Assembly (NCBI GenBank): GCA_019918135.1
Contig: WBZZ01004810.1
Span: 131,001 to 195,000 of the forward strand
Length of the DNA stretch: 64,000 bases
Reading direction: 5' to 3'
From: Paulinella micropora
Lineage: Eukaryota; Cercozoa; Imbricatea; Euglyphida; Paulinellidae
The notes below the pieces were generated by a model. That model ran no database searches, was not told where the DNA came from, and worked only from the letters and a program-made list of their open reading frames with translations. A program made the translations under genes and the position numbers. Positions 17,720 to 27,451 of the stretch are shown one piece after another. Position 1 is the first letter of the stretch. Each line of letters opens with the position of its first letter.

Positions 17720-20700
17720 TTTCTCTAATTTCTTGTAGTATATTCATAAGATTTTTTTTTTCTTTTTCTAAATTATCTACCCTATCTCGGACATGTCCGA
17801 GATTATCTGATAATTGTTGAACCGCTTTAATTAACGGGGCAATAAACTCGGAATAACCTATGCCATAACCGACATCACCACTATCAATACATTTAACATC
17901 TTCTGGCTTAACACTCACACCTTTCAATTCGTATTCCGCTCTTTGCTTTGGACACGGAACCATAATTTTTTCTTTTATAAAACAGCCAAAATCTAACATA
18001 TCCATTTCTGTTAGTATTTCTTCTAATTCCTGTGCTATTAAGCCAGTCCTACATTTCTTTTTGTCGTCAATCATACGATAGCAGACTGGATTTAACTTAT
18101 TAATAAAATCTAAGCCTAAACATTCCTTTATATCTTCTTTTTTTCTCCTGTCTGAATATTGAATTGGATTAGACAATACCCATAATTGCCCATCACTCCC
18201 TCTCAAAGACATTAAAGCAGTATTTGAATTATTCTCCCATATGAACCCACTCGTTGAAGAACCATTTAATCTAAATCTAATAGAATAAGAAGTTAATCCT
18301 CCGCCTACTCCTCCTGCTGGTGCTGTTCCTCCACTTAATGATTTATTAGCCCCAGACTGGCTCATATAAATCCCCCAGTTTGAATCTCCAATGTCCCACA
18401 TAAATATTCCTCTCGCATTTGTCCCGTCTGTTTGCCCTTGAATTGCTATTTTTGCCCCATTAGTTGATGCTGATGCCGTTGTTAGTGTGCCTGTGTATGT
18501 AATTCCCGCATTTGCCGTTATTAATCCGCTCGCCGTTAATGTTGTTGTTGATATACCCGCATTTGCCGTTATTAATCCACTCGCAGTGATCGTAGTTGTT
18601 GATACACCAGCACTAGCCGTTATTAATCCTTTTGTCCATAAAGTCCCGTTTGCCCCGTTTAATGACATTAACAATTGTTCGGAAGAGTTCTCCCATATAA
18701 AACCATCGGTTGAAACATTGCTAACTCTAAATCTAACGGCGAAAGAAGTAAAATCGTTTCCAGCAACGGCTGATGCCACTCCACCTGCTAGAGATTTATT
18801 GGCTCCAGATTGTGCCATATAAATACCATAATTTGTATTGCCAGTGTCCCACAAAAATATTCCTCTTGTATTACCTCCATTAGTATTTCCTTGTATAACT
18901 ATGCTTGAACCTCCTGTTGCTGTTAGTAGGCCACTCGCGGTTGCCGTTGTTGTTGATATACCCGCATTTGCCGTTATTAATCCGCTCGCGGTTAGTGTTG
19001 TTGTTGATACTCCCGCGGTTGAAGTAATTGTCGTTCCCGTTATTGTTCCACCATTTGTTATATTGTTTGAATTCATATCCAAAGCGCCATAAAACCGCAT
19101 ACCGCCAGCATTTTTAAAACGGACGATGTCAGATGAAGCACTTTTATTATCCAAAAGTTTTGAAATATAAAGTCCCGCCCCTTTTACATCAGATGCTACA
19201 TTCGTAAATACATAACCTCGTTGGTTCGTGGTTCCACTTGTAGCGGTATTTAGAGTAAATAAGAAATACTGATAATCTCCTGATGTCTGTGAAAAGAATA
19301 TATCTCCTCCATTTTGGTTTAATATCCTCGCCCCATTATATGTTATATTTCCACCATTAGTGATAGTTTGATTATTAAAATCGGCATTGTTCGTTAAAGT
19401 TAGATATTTTATCACAGTGCTAGCCCCATTAAATGTTTTGCTTCCTGTTATGGTTTGGTCTGTTGATAGTTTTACATTTTGCCCATCCAATGTGTCCGCA
19501 TACCCTTTTGTCGCTCCGTCTGTTGATAATGTCGGAGTTCCAAGGTTGGCTATTTTGCTACTATTACAATCTAACCCCGAAGCATTTACCCAACCGACAA
19601 TCGTCCCGTCAATAATAAAACTTATTTTTTTCGCATTTATTTCAAAGTTATAATTTACACCAGTGCCCATATCAAGGCATCCGATAGTTCCTATATTGGC
19701 TGTGGAGTTAAAAACCACGAAAGTTCCTTTTGTTGTCGCATTCGTTGAATTTCCTGTTATTTCAAGGGCACTGCTAAATGTCTTAATTCCTGCTATGGTT
19801 TGGTTTCCTGTTAGTTTCACATTTTGCCCGTCTTTTGTATCAACATAACTTTTATTTGCTCCGTCCGTTGTTGCTGTTGGTGTGGCTAAGTTTGTTATTT
19901 TGTTGTTATTCAAAAATAGTGTAGTGCCAGTTGCGGTTATAATTAAAGTATTACCTGAATATAACTCAACATACGAACCCGTTAATTGTATCGGATAATA
20001 AGTCGCAGTTGCTATTTTTTGTGCGGCAATCTCTCCTATATTTGTCGCTGTATCAAAGGCAACACCGATACCATCAAAAGCGGTTGGAGCAGTAGCGCCC
20101 CGCACTTCTATTGTTGAAGTAAATTTTTTATTCCCTGCTATGGTTTGGTCTCCTGTTAGTTTAACGACAGAAGTATCAAGAGTAGAAACATCAACACCAT
20201 CAACAAGATTAACATTTGTTATACTTTGGCTTTTCATATCAATCCCCGCACTAGCATTTATTATGTTGCTGAATGTTTTGGTTCCTGCTATAGTTTGGTC
20301 TCCTGTTAGTTTGACAACTGAAGTATCAAGGGTGGATACATCAATACCATCAACATTACCAACATTTGTAATCGCAAAACCGCCCATATTTAAACTACCC
20401 GTCATAGCCGTTGTCCCGTCCTTTGCTAGTTTCGTATCGGTATATGCTTTTGTTGAAGCATCGCCGTCGTAGAATGGTGCGGGCAGTCCGCTGATTGCTG
20501 TCGTGCTGTTAAAATTTAAAACATTATTTGTCAATGTCATTCCACCACCTGTTGTTGGAGCAAAAAGTATAGAAGAACCGACAATAGTTAGTGGATAGCC
20601 CGTTGCTCCACCAGCATCCGACGAATAGATAGAGCCCATATTATTGTTGTAACTAAAGAATAACTTGCCAGTGTTTAATGGATTTGAGTCTTTTACGGCC

Positions 20701-21393
20701 AAATAAGTAGTAAATATTTTGTTTCCTGTTATGGTTTGGTCTCCCGTTAGTTTTACCACCGAAGTGTCAAGAGCCGAAACATCAATACCATCAACAAGAT
20801 TAACATTTGCTACATTAAATCCACCCATATTTAAATCCCCTATCATCATAGCGAGACCATCCAATCTAAGAAAAGGTGAAGCAACATTTCGCCATTGACC
20901 TGTGCTATAAATGAGTAGTTGGTTATCGGTTGGTGTTGTTATGACTACATCACTTAAAGCATTTATTGATTTAGTTGCTATCCTTGTGTCAAAGTCCGTA
21001 TTAGCCCTTGCTGTGGTGTAGTATAAGTTAGTTCCTTCGGATAAGTTGGTTGTGCTCTTTGTTGCTAATTGAGTGTCAAACCTAGCATTAGTATAATATA
21101 AATTAGTGCCTTCGGCTAGGTTAGTGGTTGATTTAGTGGTTAGTCGCGCGTCAAACCTACCATCAGTATAGTATAGATTAGTGCCTTCTTTTAAGTCAGT
21201 CGTTGATTTTAAAGCCAACCTCGCATCAAATCGGCCGTTAGTAAAATAAAGATTTACGGGGTCAGCATCTTCTGGCACCCTATCTGTGTATAAGCCCACT
21301 ATGTTTGTGTTGGTAAGGTCTAAGTTTTTTATGTCTAGACTATCAACAGCAATTTCTGACAAGCCTAAGAGAGACTTATATTGGCTCTTGTTA
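17706..21393 (-). CDS. Long fibre protein with C-terminal S74 intramolecular chaperone
   Basis: At least 1218 residues. The N-terminus has five repeats of about 24 residues (EGTNLYYTxGRFDARL). The shaft is made of recurring VVKLTGDQTIxGxKxF and NNxITNxxTPTxxTDGAxKxYxDT units. The C-terminus (about 1065-1215) has the S74 endosialidase-type chaperone (SDRRKKEDIK, then GLIAQELEEI) and a short coiled coil. In phage and algal-virus fibres this domain trimerises the shaft and then cleaves itself off. The protein likely binds the host. No ATG is found at the expected start: the frame reads KSQYKSLLG where element 2 has MSQYKSLLG, with a stop three codons upstream. The tip before the chaperone differs from that of element 2. 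Confidence 0.8.
17784..17803. repeat. Dispersed palindrome in the fibre coiled coil (element 1)
   Basis: ATCTCGGACATGTCCGAGAT, read as NLGHVRD on the minus strand. Element 2 has the same palindrome at the same place (56728-56747), so it predates their separation. Confidence 0.8.
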
Positions 21394-21456
21394 TATTAAG
21401 TAATTAAATATTTATTAATTATTAAAAAATACTAAGATTAATATATTTTTAGTATC

Positions 21457-21972
21457 ATGCCGTCCGCTGAAGCAAGTCGTAAGAATTGGGGTAGTGCTGT
21501 GGAAGGAATAAAAGCGAAAGCAAAACAACGAAAGATGGAGCATGCCAAAAATGTATTGGCTCAATATAGAAATGCTGTAAAGCAAGAAGACGAAGATATG
21601 GAGGAACGAATAAAACAAATTGAAGAAAAGAACTTGGCAAAGGATATTATTACTGAACGAGATAATGATAGCCCAGAGGAGAAGAGTGATAGTGAGGATG
21701 AGGTTGATTTCACTGATATCATTGCCGAAAAGATGGCGAAAATGAAAATCAAAAGAGCGAAGGCGGAGACTAAGAGAGCGAAGAAAAAGAAACCCGAGCC
21801 CCAGCCTGATGAAAGTGAAGAAAGTGAAAGCGAGAGTAGTGAAGAAGAAATCAAGCCTAAGAAAGGGAAAGGAAAAAAATCAAATATATCCGTTAATGTT
21901 TATAATCAATCTTCAGGTGCTAAGAAAGAAAAAAATAATAATGATGTTGAAAAATGCTTTTTAAAATTCTAA
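21457..21972 (+). CDS. Charged acidic/basic protein of unknown function (171 aa)
   Basis: It starts MPSAEASRKNWG. A Lys-rich helical part is followed by acidic Ser/Glu-rich stretches and a conserved segment (DFTDIIAEKMAKMKIKRAK). It then has a Lys/Pro-rich linker and ends in a conserved tail (VEKCFLKF). The element 2 copy (60634-61161) keeps both ends and varies in the acidic middle. It diverges from the fibre gene and precedes the integrase. A DNA-binding or disordered scaffold role is possible. No family is recognised. Confidence 0.6.
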   Translation: MPSAEASRKNWGSAVEGIKAKAKQRKMEHAKNVLAQYRNAVKQEDEDMEERIKQIEEKNLAKDIITERDNDSPEEKSDSEDEVDFTDIIAEKMAKMKIKRAKAETKRAKKKKPEPQPDESEESESESSEEEIKPKKGKGKKSNISVNVYNQSSGAKKEKNNNDVEKCFLKF

Positions 21973-22015
21973 AAGATATTTGTAAATCCACACTCCAGCT
22001 ATCGCTCCCGTGTGT
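21970..22015. repeat. Intergenic hairpin TTTGTAAA...TTTACAAA
   Basis: The hairpin directly follows the previous gene, with CACAC.../...GTGTG inner arms. After it comes a conserved AT-rich spacer bounded by ATCG and CGAT, then the integrase leader hairpin. The pair hairpin-spacer-hairpin recurs at other gene borders. Confidence 0.55.
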
Positions 22016-22066
22016 TTTACAAACATCGAACACCGATTTATTTTAAACCATAAAGAAAAAACGATG

Positions 22067-22108
22067 TTTTAGAATAAGCGAGAGTGAAACGAAAGCGCCA
22101 TTCTAAAA
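22067..22108. promoter_or_regulatory. Stem-loop leader of the integrase gene (element 1)
   Basis: TTTTAGAAT...ATTCTAAAA ends four bases before the ATG at 22113. Element 2 has the same stem with a different loop at 61260-61304. Confidence 0.6.
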
Positions 22109-22112
22109 TATC

Positions 22113-23111
22113 ATGGACTGTAAACATACAATTATTAATACACAGAATGCGGATAGCCAATTAGAAGACACACCAACTGGAGAAGAAATAAAAAGGACAA
22201 AAGAAGAAGAAGCCCTTGAAATTCACCACCAGAAAAAGAACCCAAAAATATGGAACACGATATGGGTTGATAAGCCGTTAGACCAAGTTTTCTTAGACTT
22301 AGCGGATATGAGTAAGATAAAAGATAAGAAAGGCAATAAGGGCTATGCTTGGATGCTTGTTTGGATTGATTGCCATTCCAGATTTTTAATAATCATTCCA
22401 CTAAAAAATAAAACAGCGAAAGAAGTATATTATGCTTTGAAATCTATACCTTATAAACCAAAATCAATTACAACTGACAGCGGAGGAGAATATAAAGGTG
22501 CTACTCGTGATTATTTTATTGAAAATAGAATTAAACACGATGTCGTTGAAGTCGGCGACCATAGAGCGCTTGCGGTTGTTGATAGAGTGATAAGAAGTAT
22601 TAGGAGATGGCTTGACCTTTTATTTGAAACTAATAGAAATTTTGACTGGGTAAGTTATATTCAAGACTTGGTTAATGCTTACAATCATAAAGTCCATAGA
22701 GGGACACAAGCCAAACCAGTAGATGTCTTTGCTAGAAGAGACAAAAATAAGCAAACGATAACACGTGATAATTTAATAGACGAATTCAATGTTGGCGATA
22801 ATGTAAGAAAGGAAAATAAAAGGAATGTTTTTTCAAAGGGCGGAAAGACTTTCAGCAAAATTATTTATAAAGTCAAGGGACGAAAGGGGTTTAAAATCAT
22901 ACTAAATAACGATGAGTTGGTAAGCCCACGTGATTTATTGAAAACTGATTTTATTAAACCTGTTGATGAAGAAAAAGATATGAAGGAGCAAACCAAAGAA
23001 GTTATTAAAGAAAAAAAGACAAAAGAATTGTTAAAAAGAGAAGAAATAGAACCAGAAAATATTAGAACGAGTAAAAGAGAGAGGAAGGCAAAAGTAATAT
23101 TGGATTTATAG
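22113..23111 (+). CDS. INT: Retroviral-type (rve) integrase (332 aa)
   Basis: The RNase H-like catalytic core has the first Asp in FLDLADMS (D62), IDCHSR as the following strand, and the second Asp in TTDSGGEY (D122). The position of the usual Glu is Asp in VVDRVIRS (D157), 34 residues after D122. The Polinton family normally has a D-D-35-E triad. A C-terminal SH3-like region (FSKGGKTFSKIIYKVKGRKG) and a basic tail (IRTSKRERKAK) follow. No HHCC zinc domain is evident. The enzyme would insert the element and give the 6-bp target duplication seen here. Confidence 0.88.
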   Translation: MDCKHTIINTQNADSQLEDTPTGEEIKRTKEEEALEIHHQKKNPKIWNTIWVDKPLDQVFLDLADMSKIKDKKGNKGYAWMLVWIDCHSRFLIIIPLKNKTAKEVYYALKSIPYKPKSITTDSGGEYKGATRDYFIENRIKHDVVEVGDHRALAVVDRVIRSIRRWLDLLFETNRNFDWVSYIQDLVNAYNHKVHRGTQAKPVDVFARRDKNKQTITRDNLIDEFNVGDNVRKENKRNVFSKGGKTFSKIIYKVKGRKGFKIILNNDELVSPRDLLKTDFIKPVDEEKDMKEQTKEVIKEKKTKELLKREEIEPENIRTSKRERKAKVILDL

Positions 23112-23135
23112 GAAAAAAAACAAAAGGTTCGCACT

Positions 23136-23255
23136 ATGGTAGAAAAAACATCCTTCGGAATTGAACCCGCAACCGAAAATCTCAATTACTACGCCGAACC
23201 CATTAGTCTTTCCTACCACAGAACCTACCAGCGATACAGGAAAAATAGTATTTGA
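23136..23255 (+). CDS. Very small ORF after the integrase (39 aa)
   Basis: ATG to TGA, starting MVEKTSFGIEPATENL and rich in Tyr and Arg near its end. It has no element 2 counterpart and no recognisable motif. It may not be a gene. Confidence 0.25.
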   Translation: MVEKTSFGIEPATENLNYYAEPISLSYHRTYQRYRKNSI

Positions 23256-23315
23256 AGTATTGCCACCAGCCAAAGTCTATTTTTGGAAATTCTAGAAAAT
23301 TCTATTTCCGGAATA

Positions 23316-23400
23316 TCACCATGCGACACCAAGACACCGCGGTGTCGCAGTGTCGCAACCTCTGCGACAGAATTTCGCTTTTTTGTCGCAGTGTCGCAAA
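23316..23400. repeat. GCGAC/GTCGC repeat cluster (element 1)
   Basis: Several TGCGAC and GTCGCA copies in both orientations lie just upstream of the terminal coiled-coil gene. Element 2 has a TGCGACGA tandem at the same place (63134-63172). Confidence 0.5.
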
Positions 23401-23403
23401 AAA

Positions 23404-23933
23404 AAAATAGACTTAATTCCGAGCAGAACCAAAACTAAATCAGATTGGTTTGAGGAATATGAAATTCGTAGAACAAGTAAGGATAGCCTAAATAAGGATA
23501 AAATAATATGCGAAGAAAGAATTCTAAAATAGACAAAGAAATTTCTCGTCTCGTTGAAAAGAAACAGCCAGACATAGTAAAACTAGAGGCGGTTAATGAG
23601 ATGTTGCGACGATTAAGTATTGAAAATAATGAAGTAGAGGAAGATAAAATCGCTCGCTTGAGAAAGAAAAGATTGGAACAGAAAAAAAACAAAGAATTAG
23701 ATAATTTCTATAGATGGAAAAAAGATAATCGTGGCCAACTTTCCGCAATTGTCATGAATAATATCATCGCTGGTATTGAGAACGAGCATTTATCATTTAA
23801 TGCTTCGTTTAACAAATATTCAAGCCATGGTATTAACGAATACGTAAATGATAGCATTAATAGCAAACTAGAAACCGATAGGAATATGCACAGAGTCTAC
23901 AGAACCGAGAGTGCGGATAGCAACTCGGAATAA
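23404..23933 (+). pseudogene. Coiled-coil protein at the right arm, frameshifted
   Basis: The reading frame entering KSDWFEEYEIRR...DKIICEERI shifts near 23530 into KIDKEISRLVEKKQPDIVKL...FYRWKKDN and ends at 23933. The element 2 homologue (63190-63701) is continuous where this one breaks, and breaks where this one is continuous. It is helical, charged, with K/E-rich coiled coil and a conserved SFN motif near the end. No clear ATG is seen here. The element 2 gene starts at an ATG just before ESLITKEQR. Function unknown. Confidence 0.5.
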
Positions 23934-23963
23934 AAAGACTTTAGTGTAAAATATTGATTTAAA

Positions 23964-23990
23964 ATATGTTGATTTTGCTTAGAAATCAAC
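23964..23990. repeat. ATGTTGATTTTG palindrome
   Basis: ATGTTGATTT...AAATCAACAT, related to the palindromes at 15487 and 56210. It lies in the non-coding gap after the coiled-coil gene. Confidence 0.4.
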
Positions 23991-24091
23991 ATTATCAACA
24001 TACATTGGTTTTTTCAAAACCAAGGGGTTCAAACCCCACCCTTATTCAAAGAAATTTCTATTACACATGCTTTTGGTGTGTGTGATAGAAT

Positions 24092-24576
24092 ATGGGAGAG
24101 CCGAATGAAGTAGCGGAGGTAGTTGGCGCAATCAACCTCGCGGGGGGTGGTAAGTCCTAACTCTATTGTTTCTCTTAATCTCCAACGTGTTGGAGATACT
24201 TATGATAATGAATGTGGTTGCAGGTTTTTGGAAACCATGGGGCGAGCTTGAACCTGAAGCCTCTGCGGAGTTTAAAAACCCCAAACTAGTTAGGGTTCCG
24301 CGAGATTTCGCTCAACTCGATAGGGAAAAAATAACTTCTTTTCACGCCGAGCGAAAATATTTTGTTCGCAACCCCGTACAGAGAACTGAGAATTTTTCGT
24401 TCGCGTGGGTTGAGAGAGATGAAACCATGAAAAACCCAAGGAAGAAAAATTTCTTTCTTGCTTCTGTGGGAAGAGATGAGGAAGAAATTCTCGTCTTCCC
24501 TTCGCTGTCGGCCTTGACGAAGAAGGTTGGCGGTGATGAAGGTTCAATCAATTGGGTCGTCCCGCTTGAGATGTAA
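24092..24576 (+). CDS. Spliced right-end gene of unknown function (element 1, 136 aa)
   Basis: Exon 1 is 24092-24149 (MGEPNEVAEVVGAINLAGG), followed by an intron 24150-24223 and exon 2 24224-24576 (FWKPWGELEPEAS...). The intron starts GTAAGT, has a branch-like CCTAAC and ends TTGCAG. It is phase 1, and the joined frame of 137 codons is open to a TAA. A dispersed 20-bp palindrome (24178-24197) lies within the intron; without it the intron would be 54 nt, like the 47-52-nt introns elsewhere in the window. The protein is rich in charged and aromatic residues. No family is recognised. It sits next to the right terminal repeat, a typical site for accessory cargo. Confidence 0.6.
24178..24197. repeat. 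Dispersed palindrome inside an intron
   Basis: ATCTCCAACGTGTTGGAGAT within the intron of the right-end gene. Confidence 0.8.
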
Positions 24577-24610
24577 AAGTCTATTTTGGAAGAAATGGAC
24601 TTTGGTTATT

Positions 24611-24950
24611 AAAATAAGGGTTTTCCTTTGTGCTCGTGTGGAGGGCTCTTTGGGGTGTTTTGTTTTTAACCTTAAAAATTGTTTTTAACTTTTTTGCTTT
24701 TATTTAAAAGTAAAAGTAAAGCGGAAAAAAATTTTGCTTGATTTTTATTTTTATTTAAAAGCGAGATTAAGAGCAAGAGAGATTTCTTTATTTTTCTTTT
24801 TCGTATTCATCAAAATTTTCGTTTTTTTATTTTGATGTTTTGACGCTTCCTATTGAAAGTTCAAACTAGCAATAGGAGAGCCAATCCTTTTTTAAATAGC
24901 CATTTTGAGGGTACGAAAAAATGGTATTAAAAAAAGGATATTATACTACT
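24611..24950. repeat. Element 1 right terminal inverted repeat
   Basis: Reverse complement of 4169-4508, ending GGATATTATACTACT. Confidence 0.93.
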
Positions 24951-24956
24951 CCCCTC
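24951..24956. other. Target-site duplication of element 1, right copy
   Basis: CCCCTC, equal to 4163-4168. Confidence 0.85.
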
Positions 24957-26778
24957 TGGCGCCTCAGGTCCTGCGTCGTCGTCCCTGTCGTCTTCACTTT
25001 GCTCTCGTTCTTCCTCGTTGCCTGCTGCTGCTTCTTCTGTGCCAGGCCGCTGCTGATCGGAGGATTTCTTGAGAGAGCCAGCCACCTGCACGTGCTCTAG
25101 TCCGTTATAACAGGCCGCGGGCCAGCCCGCCTCCTCCAGAAGTCTCCGTAGGTCACTAAAGCGCGAAGAAACTAGATACGGGAGCAGCTGCGCTTCAAGC
25201 GCAGCCCGCTCGGAAACAGTGAGCTCCCCGGTCTCAAAGGGAGACCATTGCCCCTCCTCTGCCGGGGGGTCAACGCAGGAACCCGCGCTTGTGCCGATGG
25301 CTGTGTCCTCTTCGAAAATGGGCTCTTCTTCATCTTCCTCGTCCGGCATCATCGCCGCCATCGAGGAGGAGGGGGGGGGAGAAGCCACTAGCAGCGTCGT
25401 CCTCCCCAGTCATATCCCCGTCGTTGTCATTGTCGGTAATCCTGCTGGGGCTGCTGCTGGAGCTGCTGCTAGAGCTGTTGGAACTACTACTCGAGCTGGT
25501 GCTACTGTCGCTGACGGGGGGCTGGTCGCCCCCCACTAGCAGCTGGTCACGCTGTTCGCACCAAGGTCGGAATAAATTGCCTAGCATGACGGATCGCTTG
25601 GCCAGATTGTGAGCGGCGCGGCAATGTGTGCTGTGGCAGTGGTAGTACACGTTGCCGCCCGAAGACAAAAACATGTACGCGTTGTTGCTTGTGATACATT
25701 TTTTCGTCCACAGGGGTAGTAACGCTATCACTAGCGATACTATGAGCAGCAGCACCCACTTGCTGCTGCCGCTGGTCCTCCTGGCGCGCTGCGCGGCGCC
25801 TGCGCAGCACCTCGTGAAAAAGACAAAGGCGCCCGTTCTCATCTCTGGCCGTTCGCACGACGAAAAACTGACTGCCAGTCTTCCTGTCCTGCTCGACCGA
25901 CAGTCTGGAGGTCGTGTCGCCCCAGCCCGCCAGTATGAGTGCAAGCTTTTTCAGAATGTGTTGCTGGTGCTCGTAAACGACAGCTGGCGGGGGGGCGCGC
26001 GCGAGGCCTGTCCCTTCTCCCGCTCCGCGCGGTCGCGCAGCGGAGGGGATGGCACTGCTGGGTATGTAGACGGCTGCTGGCCCGCGCGCAGAGTGGTTGG
26101 GGCAGTGCACAAGCCACTCCTCGTAGCTGGGCAAAAGAAGCGGTTGTGCGCCGGGGCGCATGAGGTCGGGTATTTTCTGAGAGCAGGGCACGCGCCAGCA
26201 GCGGTTCCTGGAGTAGACGGCGGGGTCGATGATATTGCCGGTGTTTTTGCTGTGCTTATACTTGGGCAACCTAGTGTCGACGCGGAACTCGAGTACGAGC
26301 TCGGGCAGCCCGCCCAGCCCGCTAGCAGGGGCAGGAGGGGGGGCGGGCTGGTGTTGTTGCATGAGCCAGTGTTTGACAAAGGCCCCGGCATCGTGGACCG
26401 ATGCAAAGACAACGTTTGGAAAAGCGACGTGGAAATGTTTTTGAACCAGCAGTCGCTGCAGGGACGCCCCAGGTCGTTGCTGTGCATTTCGTCGGCGCCA
26501 GTCGAGGCTAGACTCAGCTGGGTCAGGGCCGCGCGCACGGCGCTCTGCAGCGCGTGCAAGCGTCGTGTGGCGCTAGGGTCGGCGCCGCCTTGCGAGTACC
26601 ACTCGAGGTCAAAGTACAGTGCGCACTGGCCCTGCATGATGACGAAGAAGCTGCGCTCCATTGCGTCGACGCAGCGATAGATGTCGTGGTAAAAGCTTCG
26701 GGCATCTGCACAAGAGCCAAACAGGTGGCGCTCGGGCAGGTCCGTCTGCCCGAGCGGGTCTGGGCCAGGCGGCAGCAT
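24957..26778 (-). pseudogene. Primase part of the broken primase-helicase gene (UL52-like)
   Basis: Reading from the ATG at 26778: an AEP-type primase motif (QCALYFDLEWYSQ), then in another frame KHFHVAFPNVVF, then VDTRLPKYK...DPAVYSRNRCWRVP. After a further shift comes a zinc-binding end (NVYYHCHSTHC). This is the order of motifs in herpesvirus UL52-like primases. The C-terminal part is acidic (DEEDEEEPIFEED) and runs into the element 1 insertion. At least three frame changes (near 26470, 25740 and the G-run at 25371) break it. A conserved-looking stretch before the first ATG (FPSEAWFTEGK) suggests the true start is further upstream. It continues as the helicase at 2942-4162. Confidence 0.65.
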
Positions 26779-26959
26779 GAGCTTGTAAACAAACGTGTGT
26801 TGCTGGGCCTTGCCCTCAGTAAACCAGGCCTCGGACGGGAAGGAACTGGCGCCACCTGATTCGAACAGACAGACACCTGGGCAGATTGCGTGTCAGCAGG
26901 ACCCTGCGCGGGGCACGGCGCGCCTTGGCGGCAGCCGCCAAGGCTGCCATTCTTTGGAT

Positions 26960-27105
26960 GGGGGGGGGGGGGAGCGAGGAGGGGTCTAAGGAAAAGCTGA
27001 TGGCCCAAATTTTGGGCCTTTCTCTCTTTAAGAAAGAGAAGGAGACAAAATAGTGTGTGTGTCGCGCCCCCTTCCCACTGCGCAAAAAAGAGGGGGGGGC
27101 GGGGG

Positions 27106-27151
<46 letters not shown>

Positions 27152-27285
27152 GGGGCATGAAACCAGGCGCACCCTCCCTCCTCCCCCTGCCTCTCCCCCT
27201 AATCCTTCCCCGCATATCCCCCCTCCCCCCCTTCTCTGCATATCACACTCCCTCCTTCCCCCTCCCCCCCCCCCCCCCCGCCCGT
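26960..27285. repeat. Low-complexity G and C tracts
   Basis: A poly-G run of more than 40 bases (about 27108-27150), shorter G runs and C runs near 27262-27279. ORFs coding poly-Gly or poly-Pro here are artefacts. No gene is seen between 26800 and 27422. Confidence 0.8.
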
Positions 27286-27451
27286 CCCTCCTCCTCTCTC
27301 GCATTTGACTGGCACAAGCCTTTGTGTGCACAAGTCCAGGGTTAGGCGTCATCCTGTGGATCCAAGCACGTTTGTGCGTAAAAAAGTCATCATCAGTAAA
27401 AAGAATACAAAACGTCGGACCCTTAGCAATCTGGGGGATAAGCATCAAACT

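Larger units (their letters stand above)
4169..24950. mobile_element. Endogenous Polinton-like virus, element 1 (20.8 kb, complete)
   Basis: The element is bounded by 340-bp inverted repeats starting AGTAGTATAATATCC and flanked by 6-bp duplications. It is far more AT-rich than its surroundings. It encodes a protein-primed DNA polymerase B, rve integrase, FtsK/HerA-type packaging ATPase, Ulp1-type protease, capsid proteins and a fibre: the core set of Polinton-like viruses and virophages. Replication and integration genes lie on the plus strand at the two ends. Virion genes lie on the minus strand in the middle (9365-21362). It interrupts a host or viral primase-helicase gene. Confidence 0.93.

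Noticed and set aside
18487-20472. Plus-strand hydrophobic ORFs opposite the fibre gene
   Set aside because: They are antisense shadows of the repetitive shaft; the minus-strand frame is continuous and conserved in element 2.
23136-23255. tRNA-like pattern on the minus strand over this small ORF
   Set aside because: A GGGTTCAATTCC stretch is present but no cloverleaf can be formed around it.
24010-24032. A tRNA T-arm-like stretch (GGGGTTCAAACCCC)
   Set aside because: No acceptor, D or anticodon stem can be drawn around it, and the T-stem does not reach five pairs.
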